Positions 5,382-10,689 of a stretch of 10,689 nt of DNA are shown piece after piece (position 1 is the stretch's first letter; each line of letters starts with the position of its first letter). A program made the position numbers and the translations under genes. The stretch is from Thermoanaerobaculia bacterium (lineage in GTDB: Bacteria; Acidobacteriota; Thermoanaerobaculia; UBA5066): positions 1-10,689 of the forward strand of contig JAGOBQ010000098.1 of the NCBI GenBank assembly GCA_017999215.1. The letters are read 5' to 3'. The notes under the pieces were generated by a model. That model did no database searches. It worked only from the letters and a program-made list of their open reading frames with translations, and was not told the origin of the DNA.

Positions 5382-6482
5382 TCAACGCCCCCGGAGCGGC
5401 CTGCGGAACGCGCTCGCGACGAGCCGGTCGAGGAGCTGGGGCAGCGGGAGCCCGGTCGCCTCCCACATTTTCGGGAACATCGAGATCGGCGTGAAGCCCG
5501 GGAGCGAGTTGATCTCGTTCAGGAGGACGCGCCCCGAGGCGCGCTCGAGGAAGAAGTCGACGCGCGCGAACCCGGCGCCCCCGACGGCGTCGAAGGCGGC
5601 GCAGGCCATTCGCCGCACCGCGGTCGACGTCTCCTCCGGCAGCTCGGCGGGGAGGATCGAGTAGGAACGGTCGTCGATGTACTTGTCCTCGTAGTCGTAG
5701 AACTCGTGCCCCGGGACGACCTCCCCGGGGAACGAGGCCTCGGGCTCTCCCTGCTCGTCCTCCAGGACGGCGCATTCGATCTCGCGAGCGTCGGCGGCCT
5801 CCTCGACGAGGGCCGTCGCGTCGACCGCGAGAGCGGCGTCGACGGCCTCCTCGAGCGCGGTCCTCTCCCGGACCTTCGTGATCCCGACGGAGGAGCCGGC
5901 ACAGGCGGGCTTCACGAAGAGCGGGAGGCCGAGGGTCTCCGACCGGGCGAGGAGCGCCGCGCGGCGCCCCGCGTCGCGCCAGGCCGCCGCCCGGACGCCG
6001 ACGTAGCGGACCTGCGGCAGCCCGGCTGCGCCGAACGCCGCCTTCATCAGGAGCTTGTCCATCCCGACCGCCGAGGCGGCGACGCCGAAGCCGACGTACG
6101 GGACGTTCATCGCCTCGAGGAGCCCCTGGAGGACGCCGTCCTCCCCGAACGTGCCGTGGAGGATCGGGAAGACGACGTCCCACGCGCCGTCGCGGAAGGC
6201 CGCCCCGAACGACGCGACGATCTCGGCGGGGGGCGCGGGCCTCGAGCCGGGGGCGACGCCGTCGAGGAGCGCTTCACGCGCCGGACGCGCGAAGTACCGG
6301 AGCATCTCCTCGCGCGAGTCGGCGACGCCGTGCCAGAGACCGTCCTTGCCGACGAAGACCGGGAGCGCTTCGTAGCGGTCGAACGGGAGGTTCTCGAGCA
6401 GGCAGCGCGCGGAGAGGAAGGAGACGCCGTGCTCTCGCGACGGCCCGCCGAAGACGACTCCGACCCGGGTGCGGATGCTCAT
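5382..6482 (-). CDS. ddl: D-alanine--D-alanine ligase
   Basis: Cytosolic ATP-grasp enzyme of 366 residues that joins two D-alanines to make the terminal dipeptide of the peptidoglycan precursor. Visible motifs are GGPSREHGVS (12-21), HGTFGEDG (109-116), MDKLLMK (141-147), the ATP-grasp KPACAGSSVGI (191-201), the omega-loop FYDYEDKY (261-268) and LNEINSLPGFTPIS (321-334). E17, the GSS serines (197-198) and Y268 align with the E15, S150 and Y216 triad described for E. coli DdlB, so D-Ala rather than D-lactate is the likely second substrate. The length is normal for the larger Ddl type. The ATG at 6482 is preceded by GGGAG; the in-frame ATG at 6551 would add a non-homologous 23-residue leader. 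It lies just downstream of the aminotransferase terminator, with no mur or fts genes nearby, so it is probably expressed on its own. Confidence 0.95.
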   Translation of the reverse strand: MSIRTRVGVVFGGPSREHGVSFLSARCLLENLPFDRYEALPVFVGKDGLWHGVADSREEMLRYFARPAREALLDGVAPGSRPAPPAEIVASFGAAFRDGAWDVVFPILHGTFGEDGVLQGLLEAMNVPYVGFGVAASAVGMDKLLMKAAFGAAGLPQVRYVGVRAAAWRDAGRRAALLARSETLGLPLFVKPACAGSSVGITKVRERTALEEAVDAALAVDATALVEEAADAREIECAVLEDEQGEPEASFPGEVVPGHEFYDYEDKYIDDRSYSILPAELPEETSTAVRRMACAAFDAVGGAGFARVDFFLERASGRVLLNEINSLPGFTPISMFPKMWEATGLPLPQLLDRLVASAFRRPLRGR

Positions 6483-6557
6483 GTGCGCTCCCTGTTCGTC
6501 GCCTCCGCTCCGGAGAGGAGGCTCGAGGCCTTTCCCTCCAGCGTACCGCAAACGGAA

Positions 6558-6592
6558 ACGGGCCCCGGAACCTTCGCGGCTCCGGGGCCCGT
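6558..6592 (-). terminator. Intrinsic terminator of the class V aminotransferase gene
   Basis: A 12-bp perfect stem (ACGGGCCCCGGA, 6558-6569, with 6581-6592), then one mismatch and two more G-C pairs, closes a TTCGC loop. On the minus strand the hairpin is followed directly by TTTCCGTTT, a U-rich tail, and it starts 41 bp past the aminotransferase stop. The plus side has no T-run, so the orientation is clear. It separates that gene from ddl. Confidence 0.8.
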
Positions 6593-6633
6593 GGGATGGC
6601 CTGGTCGATCGGGCAGGACCCTTCGGGGGGCCC

Positions 6634-7761
6634 TCAGCCCTTCGGCGCCGCGAGGAGCTTCGCCGCCTGCTCCTCGTAGGCGGCCAGGACGTTCTTCACC
6701 GAGGCGACGTCGACGTCGCCCATGTGGCCGATCCGGATGTTGAGCGACTTGAACTTGCCGTAGCCCGAGCCCGGGACCCAGCCGGCGCCCTTCATCGCCT
6801 TGTTCAGGTCTTCCGCGCCGACGCCCTCGGGCGGGAAGAGGGAGGAGACGCTCGGCGAGTGCGCGGGCGGGTCGGGGAGGAAGCGGAAGCCGGCCTTCGG
6901 CGCCCACTCCTCGACCGCCTTCAGCATCTCGTGGTGGCGCGCCCAGCGGGCCTCCATCCCCTCGGCGAGGATGTGGTCGAGCTGGACGTCGAGGGCGTAG
7001 AGGAGCGGCAGCGACGGCGTCGTCGGGTTCTGCTTCTTCTTGCCGAACGCCTCGACGTCGAGGAGGTCGAGGTAGAGGCCGCGGCACTTCTTCGCGCGTG
7101 CCGCCGCGAGCGCCTTCTCCGACACGGCGAAGACCGCGATGCCGGGGGGGAGCGCGAGCGCCTTCTGCGAGCCGCAGACGGCGAGATCGAGCCCCCACTC
7201 GTCGGTCTCGACCTGCGTCGCCGCGAGCGACGTGACGACGTCGGCGAAGACGAGGGCGTCGCTGTTCTCGCGGATCACCTTCGAGATCGCGGCGAGGTCG
7301 GAGATCGTGCCGACGGACGTCTCGTTGTGGACGACCGTGACCACCTGGTACTTCTTCGCCGCGAGCGCCTTCTTCACGTCGTCCGCGAGGATCGGCTTAC
7401 CCCACTCGGACCGCACGAAATCGGTCTCGAGGCCGAGCCGCTGGCTCATCTCGCCCCACTTGTCGGAGAAGGAGCCGTTGCAGCAGGCGAGGACGGGACC
7501 CGTGGCGCAGGAGACGAGGCCGGCCTCCCAGACGCCGGTCGCGGAGGTCGCGAGCGTGTGGGCCTGACCCTTCGTCCGAAAGACCTTCGGGAGCTTGTCG
7601 AGGATGCGGCCGTAGAGGTCGGAGAAGGCCGCGGAACGGTGGGACATCATCGGGCCGCCGAGGGCCTGGAGCACCTGCGGACGGACCCACACGGGGCCGG
7701 GGTTGAAGAAACGAACCTGCCCGGCGTGGCCGGAGGTGGAGTCGAAGGCGGAGCTGCTCAT
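6634..7761 (-). CDS. Class V PLP-dependent aminotransferase (alanine-glyoxylate/serine-pyruvate type)
   Basis: A 375-residue fold-type I PLP enzyme of the PucG/AGT-like group (COG0075), which moves the amino group of alanine or serine to glyoxylate or another 2-oxo acid. Visible are NPGPVWV (20-26), MMSHRS (38-43), the SATG stretch at the cofactor phosphate (73-76), VHNETSVGT (144-152), D174 to pair with the pyridine nitrogen, the Schiff-base lysine K200 in CGSQKALALPPG (196-207), TPSLPLLYAL (248-257) and the carboxylate-binding RIGHMG (343-348). Substrate choice cannot be read from the sequence: alanine-glyoxylate, serine-pyruvate and phosphoserine aminotransferase-like activities all occur in the group. 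The ATG at 7761 has no close Shine-Dalgarno but a TAAAAT hexamer 7 bp before it. An upstream in-frame ATG at 7821 would add an Arg-rich tail unlike the family. The Gph-like phosphatase lies 151 bp upstream. Confidence 0.92.
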   Translation of the reverse strand: MSSSAFDSTSGHAGQVRFFNPGPVWVRPQVLQALGGPMMSHRSAAFSDLYGRILDKLPKVFRTKGQAHTLATSATGVWEAGLVSCATGPVLACCNGSFSDKWGEMSQRLGLETDFVRSEWGKPILADDVKKALAAKKYQVVTVVHNETSVGTISDLAAISKVIRENSDALVFADVVTSLAATQVETDEWGLDLAVCGSQKALALPPGIAVFAVSEKALAAARAKKCRGLYLDLLDVEAFGKKKQNPTTPSLPLLYALDVQLDHILAEGMEARWARHHEMLKAVEEWAPKAGFRFLPDPPAHSPSVSSLFPPEGVGAEDLNKAMKGAGWVPGSGYGKFKSLNIRIGHMGDVDVASVKNVLAAYEEQAAKLLAAPKG

Positions 7762-7768
7762 GGTGCGG

Positions 7769-7774
7769 ATTTTA
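7769..7774 (-). promoter_or_regulatory. Candidate -10 element for leaderless transcription of the aminotransferase
   Basis: On the minus strand TAAAAT ends 7 bp before the ATG at 7761, so initiation at the usual distance would fall on or next to the start codon. The nearest GGAG is about 14 nt upstream and overlaps the region that would then not be transcribed. There is no good -35. This fits the TANNNT-plus-7 pattern of leaderless genes in other GC-rich bacteria, but the support is one hexamer. Confidence 0.35.
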
Positions 7775-7877
7775 CGCTCCGCGCCGTGCCGTCTCCGCTC
7801 GCGACGCGACGTCCGGGCCATCGTCGGGAACGCTCCGACCAGGCCATTTCGCGCCCTGCGCTCTCAGCCACGGAGAC

Positions 7878-7910
7878 GACGTCTCGCCGGGCTCCCATGC
7901 GCGAGACGTC
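7878..7910 (-). terminator. Hairpin just past the phosphatase stop (possible operon terminator)
   Basis: A perfect 10-bp inverted repeat (GACGTCTCGC, 7878-7887, with 7901-7910) has a 13-nt loop and begins 2 bp after the phosphatase stop codon. A second short palindrome (GAGAC-GAC-GTCTC, 7873-7885) overlaps its far arm and could pair alternatively. No T-run follows, so it would be a Rho-assisted or non-canonical end of the three-gene operon. It may also be only a chance repeat in GC-rich DNA. Confidence 0.4.
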
Positions 7911-7912
7911 CG

Positions 7913-8560
7913 CTACTCCGCCTCTCCGAACAGCCCGAGCACCTCCGCGAGAGCGTCGAGAAGGAACTCCGGACCGCTCGCCTCGAGCTCCTCGCGCGTC
8001 GAGGAGCCGAGCGGGACGACGGCGACGGCGAGGCCGGCCGCGCGGGCCGTCGCGACGTCGACGGTCATGTCGCCGACGAAGAGCGTCTCGGCGGGCGGCA
8101 CACCCATCGCGTCGAGCGCGGCCCGAACCATCGCCGGGTCGGGCTTCTCGGGGAAGCCGAGGTCCGGCCCGCCCACGAAGGCGAAGAGCTCCTCGAGGCC
8201 GAAGCCGGCGAGGAGCTGCCGGCTGAAGACCGCCGGCTTGTTCGAGGCGATCGAGAGCCTCACGCCCCGCCTCCAGAGCTCCGAGACGACGAGCTCGGCG
8301 TCGGGCATCAGGCGCGTCAGCTTCGGCGCGTTCACCTTGTAGCGGAAGCGGAAGCGCTGCGCCCCTTCCGCGCGGAGCTCCTCGGGGAGGACCTTCGCGA
8401 TGAGCGCCTCGAGGCCGTGGCCGACGAGCCGACGAGACTCCTCGAGCGTGACGGGCGGGCGGTCGAAATGCTCGAGGACCGCCGAGAGCGCGTCGTGGAT
8501 CCCGACGTACGAATCGAGGAGCGTCCCGTCGAGGTCGAAGACGGCCGCCCGGTAGGTCAC
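7913..8560 (-). CDS. HAD-superfamily phosphatase, phosphoglycolate phosphatase (Gph)-like
   Basis: A 215-residue cytosolic HAD hydrolase. Motif I is DLDGT (9-13) with D9 as nucleophile and D11 as acid/base, motif II is S106 in IASNK, motif III is K139 in EKPDP, and motif IV is GDMTVD (163-168) for Mg2+. The helical cap between motif I and about residue 85 is the Gph/MupP/beta-phosphoglucomutase type. Phosphoglycolate is the default substrate call, but the same profile covers pyrophosphatases and the MurNAc 6-phosphate phosphatase MupP. MupP is notable here because the operon begins with a NamZ-type muramidase. The start is a GTG whose GTGA overlaps the stop of the oxidoreductase by 4 bp, indicating translational coupling; there is no strong Shine-Dalgarno of its own. 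Last gene of the operon. Confidence 0.9.
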   Translation of the reverse strand: MTYRAAVFDLDGTLLDSYVGIHDALSAVLEHFDRPPVTLEESRRLVGHGLEALIAKVLPEELRAEGAQRFRFRYKVNAPKLTRLMPDAELVVSELWRRGVRLSIASNKPAVFSRQLLAGFGLEELFAFVGGPDLGFPEKPDPAMVRAALDAMGVPPAETLFVGDMTVDVATARAAGLAVAVVPLGSSTREELEASGPEFLLDALAEVLGLFGEAE

Positions 8561-9513
8561 GACGCCACCGTGAGGACGATCTTCCCGACGTTCGCGTTCG
8601 ACGCCATCCGCCGGTGGGCGTCGGCGGCCCGCTCGAGCGGGAAGACGGAGTCGACGAGGGGCCGGAAGCGGCCGTCGGCGAAGCCGGGGAGAACGTCGCG
8701 GACGAAGGCGGAGGTGAGGTCGGCCTTCTCGGCGAGAGGCCGGGCGCGGAGCGTCGAGCCGACGATCCGAAGCCGCTTCGTCAGGACCGCGCGCAGGTCG
8801 AGCTCCGCTGATCCGCCCCCCATCGTCGCGATCAGGACGAGCCGTCCGCCGCGCGCGAGGAGCCGGACGTTCCCCTCGAGCGTCGCGCCGCCGACCGGGT
8901 CGAGGACGAGGCCGACGGACGCCTTCCCGAACCGCTCCTCGACCGCCTCGGCGAAGTCGCGCGCCGTCGTGTCGACGACGAGGTCGGCGCCGAGCGCCTC
9001 GAGCGCCATGGCCTTGGCGGCGGAGCGGACGGTCGCGGCGATGCGGGCCCCCGCCTGCTTCGCCAGCTGGATCGCCGCGGTCCCGACGCCGGAGCCGGCG
9101 GCGTGGAGGACGACGACCTCGCCGGCGGCGAGGGCGCCCTCGCGGAAGAGGTTCAGGTACGCCGTGAACCACGCCTCCGGCACGGCTGCGGCCTCCTCGA
9201 ACGAGAGCCGGTCGGGGATCGGCATCAGCATCGACCTCGGCACCGCGACCTTCTCCGCGTAGCCGCCGCCGGGCAGGAGGAAGAAAACGCGCTCCCCCGT
9301 CCCCTCGACGACGCCCGCGGCCTCGAGGCCGAGGAGCTCCGATTCGCCCGGCGGCGGCGGGTACTTCCCCGCCGCCTGGAGGAGGTCGGCGCGGTTGACG
9401 GCCGTGGCGCGGACGCGGACGAGGAGCTCCCCCTCGCGAAGGACCGGCTCCGGCGCCTCGCCGAGGACGAGCGCTTCCGGGCCGCCGGGAGACGGGACGA
9501 GGATCGCCTTCAT
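8557..9513 (-). CDS. NAD(P)H:quinone oxidoreductase, PIG3-type zinc-free MDR
   Basis: A 318-residue medium-chain reductase. The N-terminal GroES-like half has NRADLLQAAGKYPPPPG (40-56) and LGLEAAG (61-67). The central VPEAWFTAYLNLF (111-123) resembles the signature of the PIG3/TIGR02824 quinone oxidoreductases. The Rossmann half has AAGSGVGTAAIQLAK (138-152). The protein contains no cysteine at all, so the zinc sites of alcohol dehydrogenases are absent. It probably reduces quinones or similar alpha,beta-unsaturated carbonyls with NADPH or NADH in the cytosol; the physiological substrate is unknown. The ATG at 9513 follows GGAGGT by 5 nt and overlaps the stop of the upstream fusion gene as ATGA. 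It ends in a GTGA overlap with the phosphatase. The open frame extends far upstream only as a GC-rich shadow of the fusion gene. Confidence 0.92.
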   Translation of the reverse strand: MKAILVPSPGGPEALVLGEAPEPVLREGELLVRVRATAVNRADLLQAAGKYPPPPGESELLGLEAAGVVEGTGERVFFLLPGGGYAEKVAVPRSMLMPIPDRLSFEEAAAVPEAWFTAYLNLFREGALAAGEVVVLHAAGSGVGTAAIQLAKQAGARIAATVRSAAKAMALEALGADLVVDTTARDFAEAVEERFGKASVGLVLDPVGGATLEGNVRLLARGGRLVLIATMGGGSAELDLRAVLTKRLRIVGSTLRARPLAEKADLTSAFVRDVLPGFADGRFRPLVDSVFPLERAADAHRRMASNANVGKIVLTVAS

Positions 9514-10689
9514 CGAGGACCTCCGAGGCCGAGAGCGTCGAGGACGAGCGGGACGAGCCGCTCGACCTCGCCGAGCGGCAGGCGGGGGACGGCGGAGGGA
9601 TGCGGGGTGTCGCGGTCCGTCAGCACGGCGAGGACGCCGGGGTCGTCCGTGCAGACGGGGGCCCGCCCGGTCGCGGAACGGCAGATCTCGACCTTCGGCC
9701 CTGACGCCTCGCGGAACCCCTCCACGACGACGACGTCGGCGTCGGGCATCTCGCGCGCGACGACGGCGTCGAGCGACGGATCGGCGTCGTGTCGCGCGTG
9801 GACGCCCGTCCGCCGCCCCGAGACGAAGACGACCGGGCTCGCTCCCGCCGCGAAGTGGCGCTGAGAGTCGCTCCCTTCGACGTCCGTCTCGTACTCGTCG
9901 CGCGTGTGCTTGACGGCTCCGACCTTCAACCCGCGCGCGGCGAGCGCCGCGACGAGGGCGAGGGCGTGCGTCGTCTTCCCCGAGTCGTGCGCGCCGACGA
10001 CCTGCACTCGCGGCGGGCCGGGACGGTAGAGGAGCGCCGCCTCCCGCGAAGGCGCGAAGCGGGCGACGTCGTCCGGGAACGTCGCGATCCAGGGGTCGAG
10101 ACTCTCTCCCGCGTCGACGAGCGCGCGGTAGCGCGGCGTCCCCGCGAGGAGGTCGACGGCGGGGACGTCGCTCCGGTACTCGTACGTCTCGGTCCTCCAG
10201 CGAAAGCGCGACGGGTCGAGGTCGCGGAGGAGCTGTACGAGGCGGAGGCCCGTCTCGTACGGGCGGAACGCGTCGCGGCCCGTGACGTGGAGCTGGAGGC
10301 CGCCGCAGTCCTGGCCCGCGAACTTGTGGAACGTCGGGCGGAAAACGTGCGGGCGGAAGAGGACGCCGGGGAGGCCGAGCGCGTTCGCGCGGTCGGCGGC
10401 CATCTCCGCGTCGAGCCACGGCGCCCCGACCGTCTCGAACGGGCGCGTCGTGCCGCGCGCCTCCGAGAGGTTCGCCCCTTCGAGGAGGCACATCCCCGGA
10501 TAGACGAGCGCGGTCTCGGGGGTCGGCATGTTCGGAGAAGGGAGGACCCAGGCCGGCGTCTCGCCGATGCGTCCGCGCGGGGCGGGCCCCGGGCGTCCTT
10601 CGACCCGCATCGGCACGACGTTCAGCTCGCAGCCGAGCGCGCTCTCGGCGTTCGCCCAGCGGGCCAGCTCCCCCGGCGTCATCCCGTGG
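9510..10689 (-). CDS. NamZ (GH171/DUF1343) C-terminal part fused to a complete MobB domain (5' end outside window)
   Basis: The gene enters from the right edge; the last visible upstream codons read His-Gly before Met-Thr-Pro-Gly-Glu, which matches the middle of DUF1343/NamZ proteins, so the ATG at 10682 is not the start. Counting from that Met, residues 1-219 are the C-terminal half of NamZ, an exo-N-acetylmuramidase of peptidoglycan turnover: WVLPSPNMPTPETALVYPG (45-63), EGANLSEARGTTRPFE (68-83), RPHVFRPTFHKFAGQDCGG (110-128) and the typical LLY end (217-219). After about five residues comes a full-length MobB domain (225-390), the GTP-binding partner in molybdopterin guanine dinucleotide synthesis: Walker A GAHDSGKTT (230-238), VGAVKHT (254-260), SDSQRHFAAGA (271-281) and VVEGFREASGPKVEICR (319-335). 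No stop separates them. The NamZ N-terminal catalytic region and any signal peptide lie outside the window. First gene seen of the coupled operon. Confidence 0.88.
   Translation of the reverse strand, partial: HGMTPGELARWANAESALGCELNVVPMRVEGRPGPAPRGRIGETPAWVLPSPNMPTPETALVYPGMCLLEGANLSEARGTTRPFETVGAPWLDAEMAADRANALGLPGVLFRPHVFRPTFHKFAGQDCGGLQLHVTGRDAFRPYETGLRLVQLLRDLDPSRFRWRTETYEYRSDVPAVDLLAGTPRYRALVDAGESLDPWIATFPDDVARFAPSREAALLYRPGPPRVQVVGAHDSGKTTHALALVAALAARGLKVGAVKHTRDEYETDVEGSDSQRHFAAGASPVVFVSGRRTGVHARHDADPSLDAVVAREMPDADVVVVEGFREASGPKVEICRSATGRAPVCTDDPGVLAVLTDRDTPHPSAVPRLPLGEVERLVPLVLDALGLGGPR

Noticed and set aside
2782..5664. Open frame of 960 codons on the plus strand
   Set aside because: Its translation is Arg/Pro/Asp-rich with no motif and it overlaps three real genes; it is a shadow of the secreted-protein gene in another frame.
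5382..6482. VanA-type D-Ala-D-lactate ligase
   Set aside because: The Glu, GSS and Lys-Tyr residues of the D-Ala-D-Ala ligase triad are all in place and there are no vanH or vanX neighbours.
8557..10491. Oxidoreductase read as a 644-residue protein with a long N-terminal extension
   Set aside because: The extension is Arg/Pro-rich shadow sequence over the NamZ-MobB gene. The ATG at 9513 has GGAGGT at proper spacing and begins the family's conserved N-terminus.

Overview
The window is a very GC-rich stretch (roughly 70% by eye, with codons ending almost entirely in G or C). Gene content and style suggest a Gram-negative bacterium with peptidoglycan, plausibly an Acidobacteriota-like lineage. 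That guess rests on codon bias and on the secreted beta-rich protein in the middle; there is no rRNA or other taxonomic marker. Eight substantial genes fill the window, with a fragment of a ninth at the left edge. Seven of the eight are on the minus strand. No gap exceeds about 165 bp, and I saw no tRNA, rRNA, CRISPR array, insertion sequence or prophage signal.

Left block (1-3179): the tail of a plus-strand gene runs into a strong hairpin. Facing it is a minus-strand pair, an aspartate ammonia-lyase with an N-terminal cyclic-nucleotide-binding-like domain followed 41 bp later by 6-phosphofructokinase. The lyase yields fumarate plus ammonia; the kinase commits hexose to glycolysis. The sensor-like domain on a normally single-domain lyase is one of the two main surprises.

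Middle block (3180-5332): a divergent intergenic region carries candidate promoters and good ribosome binding sites on both sides. It is followed by a plus-strand gene for a secreted protein with three tandem ~118-residue domains, each with a Cys pair, and a C-terminal two-unit beta-rich module. A hairpin separates it from the convergent ddl.

Right block (5382-10689): on the minus strand, reading right to left, are a NamZ (GH171/DUF1343)-MobB fusion cut by the window edge, a PIG3-type quinone oxidoreductase and a Gph-like HAD phosphatase. These three are joined by 4-bp ATGA and GTGA overlaps and form one translationally coupled operon. Next come a class V aminotransferase (alanine-glyoxylate/serine-pyruvate type) with its own possible leaderless promoter and a clear intrinsic terminator, and then D-alanine-D-alanine ligase. 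NamZ and Ddl both concern peptidoglycan (turnover and precursor synthesis). The phosphatase could belong either to MurNAc recycling or to phosphoglycolate salvage with the aminotransferase.

The two observations most worth following are the cNMP-binding-like/AspA fusion, whose ligand pocket has lost the canonical Glu and Arg, and the NamZ-MobB fusion, which joins a normally exported muramidase domain to a cytosolic molybdenum-cofactor GTPase.
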